NCBI RefSeq assembly: GCF_024585265.1 | Contig: NZ_CP036533.1 | Coordinates: 992,001 to 1,056,000 of the forward strand | From: Bradyrhizobium sp. WBAH42 | GTDB taxonomy: Bacteria > Pseudomonadota > Alphaproteobacteria > Rhizobiales > Xanthobacteraceae | Length of the DNA stretch: 64,000 nucleotides | Direction: 5' to 3' | Translations under genes and position numbers: made by a program | Shown here: piece by piece, positions 29,318-39,471 of the stretch | How positions within the stretch are numbered: the first letter of the stretch is position 1 | Layout: each line of letters opens with the position of its first letter | Notes under the pieces: model-generated | What the model was told of the DNA's origin: nothing | The model's input: the letters and a program-made list of their open reading frames with translations, nothing else | The model's database searches: none

Positions 29318-31561
29318 ATGGGTCGGACGTTCCGGATCAAGGTGCGCATGCGTCGCTTCAGGCGGCAGCATCCGAGGCTCGCCTTCGCGATCCGTTCCTT
29401 CATGATCTTCTCGGCGACGTTCGGCGGCGCCTATGGTTTCGTCTCCGGCAGCCGGTCCGAGAATTCCGGCTACGATCCCCATACCTTTGCGATCGGCGCC
29501 AGCTTCCTGTTCGCGCTCGCCTGTCTCGGCCTTGCAACGCTGAGCATGCGCCTGCGCTTCGTCAATAAGCGGCTGCGGACGCTCGCCGCCCACAACGAAG
29601 CGTTGATCGACCGCAATTGGGAGCTGAAGGAGGCGGAAGAACGCGCCCGCAGCCTGTTCGAGCAGCAGGGCGACCTCATCGTGCTGCGCGCTACCGATGG
29701 CCGCATCACCTTTGCCAACGAGGCCTATTGCACGCTCGCAGGACAGGCGCGCAGCGCGCTGGTCGGCACGCGCTTCGATTTCGACGTGCTGGAGCAGGGC
29801 GACAGCGCCCGCGAGAGCAACGGCACGCGCATCCACGACCAGAAGATCGCAACGCCCCTCGGTGCGCGCTGGATCGCCTGGCGCGAGGGCTATGTCCGCC
29901 TCGATGCCGGCCAGCCCGCCGAATTGCAGAGCGTGGGACGTGACGTCACCGACCGCACCGAGACCGAGCGTGCATTGTCCGATGCGCGCGACCAGGCCGA
30001 CGCCGCCAACCGCGCCAAGTCGCGCTTCCTGGCGATGGCCTCGCACGAAATCCGCACGCCCCTGAACGGCATCATCGGCATGGGCGGCCTGTTGCTCGAC
30101 ACAAATCTGACGCCGGAGCAGGTGACTTATGCCAGGGCGGTGAAGACCTCGGGCGAAGCCTTGATGGCGCTGATCGAGGAGCTGCTCGACTATTCCAAGA
30201 TCGAGGCCGGCAAGCTCGACCTCGATCAACGTCCCTTCGCGCTCTCGACCCTGGTCGAGGAGATCACCGAGCTGCTCGCGCCGCGCGCGCAGGCGAAGTC
30301 GCTCGAGATCGCCGCCTATGTCGACGAGCGCCTGCCGCTGGAAGTGGTCGGCGACGCCGCGCGGCTGCGCCAGGTGCTGCTGAACCTCGCCGGCAACGCC
30401 ATCAAGTTCACGAGCAGCGGCGGTGTGGCGCTGATCGTCGAGCCCGGCATCTGGCCGAACGAGATCAGCTTCCTGGTCCGCGACACCGGCATCGGAATCG
30501 CAGCCGAAGCCCAGCAGCGCATCTTCCGCGAATTCGAGCAGGCCGACGAGCGCGTCGCCCGCACCTATGGCGGCACCGGACTTGGCCTTGCCATCAGCGA
30601 GCGCATCGTCAAGCGCATGGGCGGCCGGATCACGCTCACGAGCGAGCCGGGCAAGGGCTCGACCTTCGAGGTCGCAGCGCCGCTTCCGCCCTCGCAAGGC
30701 GGCGCGGGACAGACCGCATTTCCGAGCCCCGACCTCACCGGCAAGTCGATGCTGCTCGTCGCCGACGGCATCGAAGCTTCGCTCATCGCGCGGCGCCTCG
30801 AGCGCTGGGGCGGCCAGACCTGCCTGGTTGCGGATGCGGCGGTCGCCGAAGCGCTGCTGCCGGAACGCTTCTGGCACGCGGTGCTGATCGATCGTACGCT
30901 CGGTCCTGCCGTGGCCGACCACCTCGGTGAAGCCGCCCGCGCGCATGCCTTGCAGCGCCTCGTGCTGCTGACGTCGAGCTCGCGGCACGAGAAGCTGTCG
31001 CCGGCCTTCACCGGCTTTCTGGTGAAGCCGCTGCGAGCGGCCTCGCTCGCCGCGCGTCTAGCTCTGACCCCGGAGGTCGCCTCGCCGGATCTCGCGCCGG
31101 AGCCGCCGGCGGCAACCGCCGGCCCCGCGCCGGCGAAAGGCCTGTCGATCCTCGTCGCGGAGGACAACGAGATCAACGCCTTGCTGATGCACTCGCTGCT
31201 GGCCAAGCTCGGCCACCGCGTCGTCATCGCCGTCCATGGCGAGGCCGCGCTGGAATCCTGGCTCGCGGCCTCATCCGCCGGCACGCCCTACGATCTCGTG
31301 CTGATGGACATCCAGATGCCGCAGCTCGACGGCATCGAGGCGACAAAGCGCATCCGCGCGCACGAGGCCGCTCTTGGCGCTCAGCACACGCCGATCCTGG
31401 CGCTCACCGCCAACACGCTGGTGGAGGATCGTTATGCCTGCTTCGAGGCGGGCATGAACGGATTTCTGATCAAGCCGCTCGACCGCGAGAAGCTCGAGGA
31501 GGCGCTCGCGGGCCTCGCCGCGTCCCGGCACCTGACAGTTCCGGATCTCACGGGAACCTGA
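29318..31561 (+). CDS. Membrane-bound hybrid sensor histidine kinase
   Basis: 747 residues. Two hydrophobic segments (about 25-75), then a coiled-coil linker, PAS (about 105-215), HisKA with phospho-acceptor His243 in FLAMASHEIRTPLNG, and HATPase_c with N box NLAGNAIKFT, DTGIGIA and GGTGLGLAIS. A first, degenerate receiver (about 470-580) keeps an Asp (about 525, LIDRTLG) and a Lys (LVKPL) but lacks the acidic pair. A canonical receiver has acceptor Asp664 (LMDIQMPQLDG). The signal and output are unknown, and no response regulator is adjacent. A GTG one codon upstream is an alternative start. Confidence 0.93.
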   Translation: MGRTFRIKVRMRRFRRQHPRLAFAIRSFMIFSATFGGAYGFVSGSRSENSGYDPHTFAIGASFLFALACLGLATLSMRLRFVNKRLRTLAAHNEALIDRNWELKEAEERARSLFEQQGDLIVLRATDGRITFANEAYCTLAGQARSALVGTRFDFDVLEQGDSARESNGTRIHDQKIATPLGARWIAWREGYVRLDAGQPAELQSVGRDVTDRTETERALSDARDQADAANRAKSRFLAMASHEIRTPLNGIIGMGGLLLDTNLTPEQVTYARAVKTSGEALMALIEELLDYSKIEAGKLDLDQRPFALSTLVEEITELLAPRAQAKSLEIAAYVDERLPLEVVGDAARLRQVLLNLAGNAIKFTSSGGVALIVEPGIWPNEISFLVRDTGIGIAAEAQQRIFREFEQADERVARTYGGTGLGLAISERIVKRMGGRITLTSEPGKGSTFEVAAPLPPSQGGAGQTAFPSPDLTGKSMLLVADGIEASLIARRLERWGGQTCLVADAAVAEALLPERFWHAVLIDRTLGPAVADHLGEAARAHALQRLVLLTSSSRHEKLSPAFTGFLVKPLRAASLAARLALTPEVASPDLAPEPPAATAGPAPAKGLSILVAEDNEINALLMHSLLAKLGHRVVIAVHGEAALESWLAASSAGTPYDLVLMDIQMPQLDGIEATKRIRAHEAALGAQHTPILALTANTLVEDRYACFEAGMNGFLIKPLDREKLEEALAGLAASRHLTVPDLTGT

Positions 31562-31645
31562 TCTCGTTCGGCGATCGTAATTGAAATCGCGCGCGTTGCG
31601 CGTCACGATCCTCAAGGGGGGCATTTGCAACTGAGGATTTTGCGC

Positions 31646-32275
31646 ATGAACGTGCTTTGCCGCCTCGCCCTCATTGTCCTCCTCGCCGGAAGCGTTCGGC
31701 ACGCTGCCGCCGATACACCTGATCTCATCTCGTCGCTCAAGCAGGGCGGTTACGTCCTGATCTTCCGGCACACCGCGACCGACGACAGCCAGAAGGACGT
31801 CTATCCCTTCAAGTTCGATGACATGAGCGCCCAGCGTCAGCTCAGCGAGAAGGGCAGGGAGGCGGCGCGCCAGATCGGGATGGCGATCAGGGACCTCGCG
31901 ATCCCGATCGGCGATATCTACACCAGCCGGCTGAACCGCGCGGTCGAGGCCGGCAAGCTGATCTCCGGCCGCGAGGTCAAGCCGGTCGATGCCCTGACCG
32001 ACAGCAGCAACGCCAGCGCATCGGGAATGGCAAACCCGACCGGCGCCAATGCCAAGGCCGGGCAGGCCGTGCGTCAGCTCGTCGACGCGCCGCCGAAGGC
32101 GGGCACCAACACGGTCCTAATCACCCACAAGACCAACATCGCCGACGCCTTCGGCAAGGAGGCCGGCGACGTCCAGGAAGGCGAGGCCTTCGTCTACAAG
32201 GCCGGCAGCTCGGGCCCCGCCACCTTAGCCGGGCGCATCAAGCTTGCGGATTGGATCGCGAAAGCGGGCAGGTGA
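31646..32275 (+). CDS. Exported histidine-phosphatase-superfamily protein
   Basis: 209 residues from the ATG at 31646; a TTG seven codons earlier is less likely. A Sec signal peptide (about 1-22) precedes a phosphoglycerate-mutase-like fold with FRHTATDDS (Arg41-His42) and the second conserved His in LITHKTN. It is a probable periplasmic phosphomonoesterase; the substrate is unknown. Compared with cytoplasmic members the motif reads RHT instead of RHG, as in many secreted relatives. Confidence 0.82.
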   Translation: MNVLCRLALIVLLAGSVRHAAADTPDLISSLKQGGYVLIFRHTATDDSQKDVYPFKFDDMSAQRQLSEKGREAARQIGMAIRDLAIPIGDIYTSRLNRAVEAGKLISGREVKPVDALTDSSNASASGMANPTGANAKAGQAVRQLVDAPPKAGTNTVLITHKTNIADAFGKEAGDVQEGEAFVYKAGSSGPATLAGRIKLADWIAKAGR

Positions 32276-32363
32276 GGGACCGGGAAGCGGCCAGGACTGC
32301 CGCTCCACCACGATGTCGTGCTACGGACGTCGTGTGGCGAACGAGTGAAGAGCTGGCGAACAC

Positions 32364-33422
32364 GTGAGAACATCGGAAGACCGTTCATTCCTCATCCTGC
32401 TCGGCGCGATCTCCGTTGCGTTCGCCTGGGTGCTCTGGCCGTTCTCCGGTGCCGTGTTGTGGGCCACGCTGCTGGCCATCATCTTCGCCCCGTTCTATCG
32501 ACGGGTCCTGAAGTCCTTGCCCGGGAAGCACAGCCTTGCCGCACTCATCACCGTCGTCGTGGTGGTCGTCATGGTCCTCATCCCCGTAGCGATCGTCATC
32601 GCTTCGCTCATCGACCAGGGCGGAGAGCTATACCAGCGCATTCAGAGCGGGGAGATCAGCCTCGCTCATCCCCTGCAGCAGCTGAAATCCGCGCTTCCCG
32701 ACTGGGCTGCGTCCCTGTTGGATCGCCTGGCCGGCATCGATTTTTCATCCCTGAGGGAACGCCTGTCGGGTCTGGTCGTCCCTGCCGGGCAACAACTGGC
32801 CGGACATGCGATCAACATCGGTCAGGTGACGCTGGAGTTCGTCGCAAGCCTGCTCGTGATGCTGTATTTGCTGTTCTTCCTGCTGCGCGACGGTGACGAG
32901 CTCAACGCCCGCATTCGCGACGCGCTGCCGCTGCGCCCGAGCGACACCGCCGAAATCCTCGATGCCTTCACGCTGGCGGTTCGTGGAACCATCAAAGGAA
33001 TCGTTCTCGTCGCTCTGATCCAGGGAGCACTTGGCGGGCTCATCTTCTGGCTGCTCGGCCTGACGGCGCCGCTGCTCGCCGGCGCGCTCATGGCGCTGGT
33101 CTCGCTGCTGCCCGTGCTCGGCTCCGCCCTGGTCTGGGTTCCGGCTGCACTCTACCTGCTCGTGGCAGGCGCAGTCACGAAGGGGCTCATCCTGCTCGCT
33201 TTCGGCACCTTCGTGATCGGGCTTGCGGACAATTTTCTCCGCCCGATCCTGGTCGGCCAGTCGATCCAGATGCCGAGCTATGTCGTGCTGCTTGCCACCC
33301 TGGGCGGGCTCGCCTCGTTCGGTGCGAACGGCTTCGTCATCGGCCCGCTCGTCGCTGCGATGTTTCTGACGACGTGGCACATCTTCGTCGTCGCGAAGGT
33401 GCAACAGGGAGCCCGGAAATGA
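32364..33422 (+). CDS. AI-2E family (PerM/YdiK-type) transporter
   Basis: 352 residues from a GTG at 32364. About eight transmembrane segments in the family pattern: an N-terminal pair, a cytosolic/periplasmic middle domain (about 85-145), then VTLEFVASLLVMLYLLFFLLRDGD, GTIKGIVLVALIQGALGGLIFW and PVLGSALVWVPAALYLL. Members have been linked to autoinducer-2 export or to Na+/H+ antiport; the substrate here cannot be inferred. Confidence 0.88.
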   Translation: MRTSEDRSFLILLGAISVAFAWVLWPFSGAVLWATLLAIIFAPFYRRVLKSLPGKHSLAALITVVVVVVMVLIPVAIVIASLIDQGGELYQRIQSGEISLAHPLQQLKSALPDWAASLLDRLAGIDFSSLRERLSGLVVPAGQQLAGHAINIGQVTLEFVASLLVMLYLLFFLLRDGDELNARIRDALPLRPSDTAEILDAFTLAVRGTIKGIVLVALIQGALGGLIFWLLGLTAPLLAGALMALVSLLPVLGSALVWVPAALYLLVAGAVTKGLILLAFGTFVIGLADNFLRPILVGQSIQMPSYVVLLATLGGLASFGANGFVIGPLVAAMFLTTWHIFVVAKVQQGARK

Positions 33423-33467
33423 CCGTCATATCGGGCCTGGCGCGGACGATCCGGCCGACGCGGAATG

Positions 33468-33707
33468 TCAAGCAGCCGAGGCAGTGAAGCGCGGCGCAGA
33501 GAGCTTGTCCGGTGTCGTCTGGCCTCCGCGGAAGACGGTATTTGCCTGCGCCGCGCGCTTGCAGTGCGGGCATACGAAGAGATGCGCGATAACCGGGGTC
33601 GGCTCGTCCGCGAGCAGTTCCGAGCGGAACCACTTCATTTCCACATGGCAATCCGGGCAGATCGGAGCTTCCAGCTGCTCCGCAGCGCTCCTGAGACGAT
33701 CAACCAT
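33468..33707 (-). CDS. Small zinc-ribbon-like hypothetical protein
   Basis: 79 residues from the ATG at 33707, preceded by a GCGGGGG Shine-Dalgarno-like run. Two CxxC pairs (Cys17/Cys20 in ICPDCH and Cys46/Cys49 in VCPHCK), about 25 residues apart, form a plausible treble-clef or zinc-ribbon site. The rest is unremarkable and no partner is evident. It is convergent with the AI-2E transporter gene and downstream of coaA. Confidence 0.7.
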   Translation of the reverse strand: MVDRLRSAAEQLEAPICPDCHVEMKWFRSELLADEPTPVIAHLFVCPHCKRAAQANTVFRGGQTTPDKLSAPRFTASAA

Positions 33708-33808
33708 GGTGTGCCCCCGCCGTTTTCCAAGGAATAGCGGAATACCCATTATTGGTCTGCAACAAAAGACACCATGCTCGAACGGGCATGGCAGCGCACC
33801 GGGGGCGA

Positions 33809-34765
33809 TTACAGACGCCTGAGCGCCACGCTCTCCACCGTGTGGTCGGCGCCCTTCTTGAGGATCAGCGTCGCACGCGGCCGGGTCGGCAGGATGTTGT
33901 CCTCGAGATTGGCGAGGTTGGTGCGCTCCCAGATCGCGATCGCGGTGGCAGTGGCTTCCTCGTCCGACAATAGCGCGTAGCGGTTGAAATAGGACTTGGG
34001 ATTGGTGAATGCGGTATCGCGCAGCGCCAGGAAGCGCTTGATGTACCATTGCCGCAGGGCCGCTTCGTCGGCGTCGATATAGACCGAGAAATCGAAGAAG
34101 TCGGAGACGACGGGCACGGCCTTGCCGTCGCGCGGCAGCTTGCCGGTCTGCAGCACGTTGACGCCTTCGACGATCAGGATGTCGGGCTGGTCGATCTCGG
34201 CCCATTGGTTCGGCACGATGTCGTAGGTCAGATGCGAATAGACCGGCGCGCGGACGTGGCCGCGGCCGGACTTGATGTCGGAGAGGAAGCTGAGCAGCAG
34301 CGGCAGGTCGTAGCTCTCCGGGAAACCCTTCTTCTGCATGATGCCCTGACGCTCGAGCACCGCGTTGGGGTAGAGAAATCCGTCCGTCGTGATCAGCTCG
34401 ACCTTCGGCCGCGGCGACCAGCGTGCCAAGAGCGCCTGGAGCACGCGTGCCGTGGTGGATTTGCCGACCGCCACCGAGCCGGCGACGCCGATGATGTAGG
34501 GCACCTTGCGATCCCGGATGTTGAGGAACTGGCGCTCGGCGTAATACAGCCGTTGCATCGCGTCGACGTAGATCGACAACAGGCGCGACAGCGGCAGATA
34601 AATGTCCTCGACCTCCTGCAGGTCGAGGCGGTCGTGCAGCGAGCGCAGCCGGTCGAACTCGCCCGGCTCCAGCGTCATCGGCGTATCGTCGCGCAGTCGC
34701 GCCCATTGCTCGCGCGTATAGACGCGGTAGGGATTGTACTGCTGCTCGGGTGCGCGGATATCCAT
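33809..34765 (-). CDS. coaA: Pantothenate kinase, type I
   Basis: First step of coenzyme A synthesis from pantothenate. 318 residues. P-loop [12 protein letters not shown] at 93-104; conserved [30 protein letters not shown] and [12 protein letters not shown]. Length and motifs are those of the E. coli-type enzyme, which is feedback-inhibited by CoA. It lies 35 nt downstream of hisE and is probably cotranscribed at the end of the his cluster. Confidence 0.97.
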   Translation of the reverse strand: MDIRAPEQQYNPYRVYTREQWARLRDDTPMTLEPGEFDRLRSLHDRLDLQEVEDIYLPLSRLLSIYVDAMQRLYYAERQFLNIRDRKVPYIIGVAGSVAVGKSTTARVLQALLARWSPRPKVELITTDGFLYPNAVLERQGIMQKKGFPESYDLPLLLSFLSDIKSGRGHVRAPVYSHLTYDIVPNQWAEIDQPDILIVEGVNVLQTGKLPRDGKAVPVVSDFFDFSVYIDADEAALRQWYIKRFLALRDTAFTNPKSYFNRYALLSDEEATATAIAIWERTNLANLEDNILPTRPRATLILKKGADHTVESVALRRL

Positions 34766-34800
34766 GACGCCGCCTTTCCGTTGCGATCTATTCGCCTTGC

Positions 34801-35124
34801 CTAGCCGCCCTTGCGCGACGCCTTTTCTTCTAGCCCCGACATCGAGGTCCGCTTGTCCAGCGCCGCCTCGACCTCTTCCAGCTTTATGCCGCGTGCCTTC
34901 AGCAGCACAAGGAAATGATAGAGCAGGTCGGCACTTTCAGCGATCAGATGCGCGCGATCGTTTTCGACTGCAGCGATTACGGTTTCGACTGCTTCCTCGC
35001 CGAACTTCTTGGCGCAATGCTCGGGGCCTTTGTCGAGCAGCTTGCGGGTATAGGACGCTTCGCCGCCGGACGCCGCGCGGGCGTCGATGGTTTCGGCCAG
35101 ATCATGGATCGTGAAACGCGGCAT
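34801..35124 (-). CDS. hisE: Phosphoribosyl-ATP pyrophosphatase
   Basis: Second step of histidine synthesis, hydrolysing PR-ATP to PR-AMP. 107 residues from the ATG at 35124; a GTG three codons upstream is an alternative. MazG-like helical fold with [14 protein letters not shown] (metal-binding Glu residues) and [14 protein letters not shown] stand-alone form not fused to HisI, as in other alphaproteobacteria. It lies between hisF and coaA. Confidence 0.95.
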   Translation of the reverse strand: MPRFTIHDLAETIDARAASGGEASYTRKLLDKGPEHCAKKFGEEAVETVIAAVENDRAHLIAESADLLYHFLVLLKARGIKLEEVEAALDKRTSMSGLEEKASRKGG

Positions 35125-35213
35125 CGGACTCACTCAAAAACACGCTTGGCAACAGATCTGGCCACCGCGGCCATCGCCATCCGCCAATGTAGCATCGTTA
35201 CGAACCGGAGTCG

Positions 35214-35987
35214 TCAGGCATCAAGGCGCATCGGCAGCCCACGCCGCGCCATGTGCTCCTTGGCTTCGCGAATGGTGAATTCCCCGAAATGGAAGATCGA
35301 GGCGGCCAGCACGGCCGTGGCGTGCCCGTCGCGGATACCGTCGACGAGATGGTCGAGATTGCCGACGCCGCCCGAGGCGATCACGGGAACGGGAACGCTG
35401 TCGGCGATCGCGCGGGTCAGCGGAATGTCGAATCCCTGCCGGGTGCCGTCGCGGTCCATCGAGGTGAGCAGGATTTCACCGGCGCCGAGCGAAACCACTT
35501 CCTGGGCATATTCGATGGCGTCGATGCCGGTCGAGTTGCGTCCGCCATGGGTGAAGATCTCCCAGCGGTCGCCGCCCGGACGCTTGACGCGCTTGGCGTC
35601 GATCGCGACAACCACGCACTGCTCGCCGAATTTCTCGGCAGCTTCCTTGACGAATTCGCGCCGCGACACCGCGGCGCTGTTGATCGAGACCTTGTCGGCG
35701 CCGGCGCGCAGCAGCGTCTTGATGTCGTTGACCTCGCGCACGCCCCCGCCGACGGTGACAGGCATGAAGCAGGCTTCCGCCGTGCGCCGGACCACGTCCA
35801 GCATGATGCCGCGGTTCTCGTGGGTCGCGGTGATGTCGAGGAAAGTGAGCTCGTCAGCGCCGGCGGCGTCATAGGCGATCGCGGCTTCGACGGGATCGCC
35901 GGCATCGCGCAGGTCGACGAAGTTGACGCCCTTGACGACGCGGCCGTCCTTGACGTCGAGGCAGGGAATCACGCGCACCTTGAACAT
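35214..35987 (-). CDS. hisF: Imidazole glycerol phosphate synthase, cyclase subunit
   Basis: With HisH converts PRFAR and glutamine-derived ammonia to IGP and AICAR. 257 residues, (beta/alpha)8 barrel. Catalytic Asp11 in [13 protein letters not shown] and the second Asp in VVVAIDAKR; phosphate loops are VGGGVR and ASGGVG. It starts 3 nt after the hisA stop. Confidence 0.98.
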   Translation of the reverse strand: MFKVRVIPCLDVKDGRVVKGVNFVDLRDAGDPVEAAIAYDAAGADELTFLDITATHENRGIMLDVVRRTAEACFMPVTVGGGVREVNDIKTLLRAGADKVSINSAAVSRREFVKEAAEKFGEQCVVVAIDAKRVKRPGGDRWEIFTHGGRNSTGIDAIEYAQEVVSLGAGEILLTSMDRDGTRQGFDIPLTRAIADSVPVPVIASGGVGNLDHLVDGIRDGHATAVLAASIFHFGEFTIREAKEHMARRGLPMRLDA

Positions 35988-35990
35988 GGG

Positions 35991-36728
35991 TCAGCTCCTG
36001 CGCGCGTCGCGGATCAAGGTGAGGGCGGCGGCGGGATCGAGCCGGCCGTCGTAGAGCGCACGGCCCGCAATCGCGCCCGCGAGCTTTTTCGCGCGCGGCG
36101 TCAGCATCGCCTTCACGTCCTCGATCGAGGCGAGGCCGCCGGAGGCGATTACGGGAATCGAGATGGCATCGGCGAGCGCAATCGTCGCCTCTAAGTTCAA
36201 GCCCTTGAGCAGGCCGTCGCGCGCGATGTCGGTGAAGATGATGGCGGCAACGCCGGCATCCTCGAAACGCTTGGCGATCTCAAGCACGGTGACCTGCGAC
36301 GTCTCGGCCCAGCCTTCGACTGCGACCTTGCCGTCGCGGGCGTCGAGCCCGACCGCGACGCGGCCGGGGAATGTCTTCGCCGCGGATTTCACCAGCTCCG
36401 GATCGCGCACCGCGGCGGTGCCGATGATGACGCGGATGATGCCCTTGTCGAGCCAGGCTTCGACGGTCTTGAGATCGCGAATGCCGCCGCCGAGCTGCAC
36501 CGGAATCTTGATCGTCTTCAGCATCGCCTCGACGGCGTCAGCATTCACCGGCTTGCCGGCGAAGGCGCCGTCGAGGTCGACGACGTGGAGATATTCAAAG
36601 CCCTGCGCAGCAAAGCTCTGCGCCTGCGCGGCGGGATTGAGGTTGAACACGGTCGCGCGCGCCATGTCGCCTTGCTCGAGGCGCACGCACTGGCCGTTCT
36701 TGAGGTCGATCGCGGGAAAGAGAATCAT
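35991..36728 (-). CDS. hisA: Phosphoribosylformimino-AICAR ribotide isomerase
   Basis: Amadori isomerase of histidine synthesis. 245 residues from the ATG at 36728 ([17 protein letters not shown]), with catalytic Asp8. The frame is open 50 codons further up, but that segment only translates a repeat element. Also present: VQLGGGIRD, the second catalytic Asp in IFTDIARDG and VIASGGLAS. hisF follows at 3 nt; a 154-bp gap with a repeat separates it from hisH upstream. Confidence 0.98.
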   Translation of the reverse strand: MILFPAIDLKNGQCVRLEQGDMARATVFNLNPAAQAQSFAAQGFEYLHVVDLDGAFAGKPVNADAVEAMLKTIKIPVQLGGGIRDLKTVEAWLDKGIIRVIIGTAAVRDPELVKSAAKTFPGRVAVGLDARDGKVAVEGWAETSQVTVLEIAKRFEDAGVAAIIFTDIARDGLLKGLNLEATIALADAISIPVIASGGLASIEDVKAMLTPRAKKLAGAIAGRALYDGRLDPAAALTLIRDARRS

Positions 36729-36781
36729 GTCGCACCTGCTCTCGTCCCCATCATGGGAACGGATCTGCCAGCTAAGCACCT

Positions 36782-36861
36782 CGTCATTGCGAGCGCAGCG
36801 AAGCAATCCAGACTGCCGCCGCGGAAAGACGCTGGATTGCTTCGCTGCGCTCGCAATGACG
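36782..36861. repeat. Palindromic intergenic repeat, family C copy 1
   Basis: Arms CGTCATTGCGAGCGCAGCG and CGCTGCGCTCGCAATGACG, with inner GAAGCAATCCAG / CTGGATTGCTTC. Other copies are at 53960-54046 and 58976-59055. It lies inside the his cluster between hisH and hisA, so read-through transcription would produce a long RNA hairpin there. Confidence 0.95.
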
Positions 36862-36882
36862 AGGTGAAAGCCGTGCAATCCA

Positions 36883-37533
36883 TCACGGTTTCCATCGCAA
36901 AAAGTTCGAGATCAGAGCCAGGCCAAAACGCTGGCTCTTCTCGGGGTGAAACTGCGTGCCGATGGCGGTGTCCTTCGCGACGATCGCGGTGACGGGCCCG
37001 CCGTAATCGGCGCGCGCGAGCACGTCCGCCTCGCTGGCCGGGTTGAGGTGATAGGAGTGCACGAAATAAGCGTGCTGGCCCTTCGGGCCGAGCGGCAGCT
37101 TGTCCAGCACCGGATGTTCCCTGAGCACCTCGAGCGTATTCCAGCCCATGTGCGGGATCTTCAGGTTTTCATCGCGCGGCGTGATCTTCTCGACGTCGCC
37201 GCCGATCCAGTTCAGGCCTTCGGTGACGACGTGTTCCTTGCCGCGGCTCGCCATCAGCTGCATGCCGACGCAGATGCCGAAGAACGGCCGCGCCTTGACG
37301 CGCACCGCTTCGGTGATCGCCTCGACCATGCCGTTGACGGCGTCGAGCCCACGCCGGCAATCGGCGAAGGCGCCGACGCCGGGCAGCACCAGGCGGTCAG
37401 CTTCGTAAGCCTGGTCGGGATCGCTGGTGACGAAGACCTTTTGCGGGCTCTCCAGGCTGCGCGCGGCGCGCTCGAAGGCTTTCGCGGCGGAATGCAGATT
37501 GCCGGAACCGTAATCGATGATGGCGACGCTCAT
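36883..37533 (-). CDS. hisH: Imidazole glycerol phosphate synthase, glutaminase subunit
   Basis: 216 residues from the ATG at 37533 ([15 protein letters not shown]). Class I glutamine amidotransferase: nucleophile Cys in [11 protein letters not shown], His and Glu in GTQFHPEKS, and the oxyanion region PGVGAF. It channels ammonia to HisF. Its start overlaps the stop of the DUF2628 gene (ATGA). Confidence 0.98.
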   Translation of the reverse strand: MSVAIIDYGSGNLHSAAKAFERAARSLESPQKVFVTSDPDQAYEADRLVLPGVGAFADCRRGLDAVNGMVEAITEAVRVKARPFFGICVGMQLMASRGKEHVVTEGLNWIGGDVEKITPRDENLKIPHMGWNTLEVLREHPVLDKLPLGPKGQHAYFVHSYHLNPASEADVLARADYGGPVTAIVAKDTAIGTQFHPEKSQRFGLALISNFLRWKP

Positions 37534-38057
37534 CTTGACCCTCCCGGTTCTGGAAACAACCCAATGATGCCGCCGGCCGGAATCGGCGGCGGGTTCGAGA
37601 ATGGCTGACCCGGCACATTCCGGGTCGGCGGCGGGCCGCCGCGATCGATGGTCCATTGATCGCCAGCGATGCCGTTCTTCTCGCTCCAGCGCTCGAAGAA
37701 GCGGCGCTCCGCGGTATCGCCGTCGTCGCCGACCACGATGTCGAGCTGCCGCCACTTGCCGCGCGACAAGGTCCAGCGGCGCAGGCTCGAGGCCTCAAAG
37801 CCCATCAGTACCGCGACGATCAGATCGGCGAAGAAGATCGAAGAGCGCCCGGCGCCGAGGCTCGACAGCCCCGCGTTGAACGCGGCCACGAAGATCAGAT
37901 AGCCGATCAGCGCCAACCACAGCCGATTCCACAACAGCCAGAACGGACCGAAGATCATCGCCCAGAAATGGAAGCCGTCGCGCACGAACACGAACCTGTC
38001 GGTCGCGCGCAGATCGGCTCCGGCGGGTGAGGGAGCGTGAACTGTGTAGACAGGCAT
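37530..38057 (-). CDS. DUF2628 family membrane protein
   Basis: 175 residues. An N-terminal soluble part ([36 protein letters not shown]) is followed by two or three hydrophobic segments (about 30-95) and a cytosolic tail rich in Pro/Gly ([19 protein letters not shown]). This matches DUF2628, whose function is unknown. It lies between hisB and hisH and is translationally coupled to hisH; that position is common in Rhizobiales, but no role in histidine synthesis is known. Confidence 0.85.
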   Translation of the reverse strand: MPVYTVHAPSPAGADLRATDRFVFVRDGFHFWAMIFGPFWLLWNRLWLALIGYLIFVAAFNAGLSSLGAGRSSIFFADLIVAVLMGFEASSLRRWTLSRGKWRQLDIVVGDDGDTAERRFFERWSEKNGIAGDQWTIDRGGPPPTRNVPGQPFSNPPPIPAGGIIGLFPEPGGSR

Positions 38058-38120
38058 GGTGATGCCCCGTTCTCGAAATTCAGTGATGCCGCCAGCAGCG
38101 TTCGCCGCAAGACGGAGATG

Positions 38121-38714
38121 TCAGCCGCCGAGCGAGCCCTTGGTGGAGGGGATTTCGCCCGCCGCCTTCGGATCGATCGCCACGGCGGTGCGCAGCGCCC
38201 GCGCCAGACCCTTGAAGCAGGACTCGGCGATATGATGGCTGTTATCGCCATATAGGGTTTCGACGTGGAGAGTCACGCCGGCGTTGATGGCAAAAGCCTG
38301 GAACCACTCGCGCACCAGCTCGGTGTCGAACTCGCCGATCTTGGCGCGGGGGAAGTCGGCCTTGAACACCAGGAACGAGCGGCCCGAGATGTCGATGACC
38401 ACGCGCGTCAGCGTCTCGTCCATGGGCATGTGCACGCCGGCATAGCGGGTGATGCCCGCCATGTTGCCGAGCGCCTGCTTGACCGCCTGGCCAAGCGCGA
38501 TGCCGGTGTCTTCGGTGGTATGGTGATAATCAATGTGCAGATCGCCCACCGCCTTGACCGTGAGGTCGATGCGGGAATGGCGGGCGAGGAGATCGAGCAT
38601 ATGGTCGAAAAAGCCGATGCCGGTCGCGATATTGGCCACGCCGGTGCCATCGAGGTTCACGGAGACCTCGATGTCGGTTTCCTTGGTCTTGCGCTTGATC
38701 GTCGCGGTGCGCAT
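38121..38714 (-). CDS. hisB: Imidazoleglycerol-phosphate dehydratase
   Basis: 197 residues, the monofunctional enzyme without the phosphatase domain found in enterobacteria. Mn-binding His-rich motifs are [22 protein letters not shown] and [13 protein letters not shown]. It is the first gene of the leftward his group (hisB-DUF2628-hisH-hisA-hisF-hisE). Divergent from hslV with a 193-bp gap. Confidence 0.97.
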   Translation of the reverse strand: MRTATIKRKTKETDIEVSVNLDGTGVANIATGIGFFDHMLDLLARHSRIDLTVKAVGDLHIDYHHTTEDTGIALGQAVKQALGNMAGITRYAGVHMPMDETLTRVVIDISGRSFLVFKADFPRAKIGEFDTELVREWFQAFAINAGVTLHVETLYGDNSHHIAESCFKGLARALRTAVAIDPKAAGEIPSTKGSLGG

Positions 38715-38907
38715 TGAAGTGCGGTTTCCATTCTAGCTTGGGAGCCGAAAACGCCAGTCTCTTAACAGCCAAACGACGCCTTCGCTACTGCGGGAACGCT
38801 CAAGCATGGCACCACTTCCGCCTATGGTGAGCAGAATCTAGGGCCGGAACGGCCCGTTGTGCCCCAGCCCCTGACCGCCTAAATCAGGCCGGACAACGAG
38901 GTATTTC

Positions 38908-39468
38908 ATGCAGGACTCCCAGAACAGCTCGCCGGGCTGGCACGGCACCACGATTCTAACGGTCCGCAAGGGCGGCAAGGTGGTGGTCGGCGGCGACGGC
39001 CAGGTCTCGATCGGCCAGACCGTGATCAAGTCCAACGCCAAGAAGGTCCGCAAGCTCGGCAAGGGCGACGTGATCGGCGGCTTTGCCGGCGCCACGGCCG
39101 ACGCCTTCACCCTGTTCGAGCGGCTCGAATCCAAGCTCGAGCAATATCCGGGGCAGCTGACCCGGGCGGCCGTGGAGCTCGCCAAGGACTGGCGCACCGA
39201 CCGCTATTTGCGGCGGCTGGAAGCCATGATGATCGTGGCCGACAAGGACGTCTCCCTGGTGCTGACAGGGACCGGCGACGTGCTCGAACCCGAGGCCGGC
39301 GTGATGGCGATCGGCTCCGGCGGCAATTACGCGCTGGCGGCCGCTCGGGCCCTGCTCGACACCGACAAGGACGCCGAGACCATCGTCCGCCGCTCGCTCG
39401 ACATCGCCGCGGACATCTGTGTCTACACCAACCGGAATCTGACCATTGAGAGCCTGGCAAGCGGCTAG
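38908..39468 (+). CDS. hslV: HslV (ClpQ) protease subunit
   Basis: Proteasome-like N-terminal-threonine peptidase that forms HslUV with the ATPase HslU. 186 residues. The active Thr is residue 14 ([13 protein letters not shown]), so 13 residues must be removed to expose it. Other motifs are [14 protein letters not shown] and [15 protein letters not shown]. The GNAT gene starts 3 nt after the stop. I see no clear RpoH promoter upstream, although the genes are heat-shock genes elsewhere. Confidence 0.97.
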   Translation: MQDSQNSSPGWHGTTILTVRKGGKVVVGGDGQVSIGQTVIKSNAKKVRKLGKGDVIGGFAGATADAFTLFERLESKLEQYPGQLTRAAVELAKDWRTDRYLRRLEAMMIVADKDVSLVLTGTGDVLEPEAGVMAIGSGGNYALAAARALLDTDKDAETIVRRSLDIAADICVYTNRNLTIESLASG

Positions 39469-39471
39469 GCG

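Noticed and set aside
36585..36992. Open frames whose products contain [13 protein letters not shown] sequence
   Set aside because: These are translations of the family C palindromic repeat, not genes. The same peptide appears wherever a copy is read in that frame, including the false N-terminal extension of hisA.
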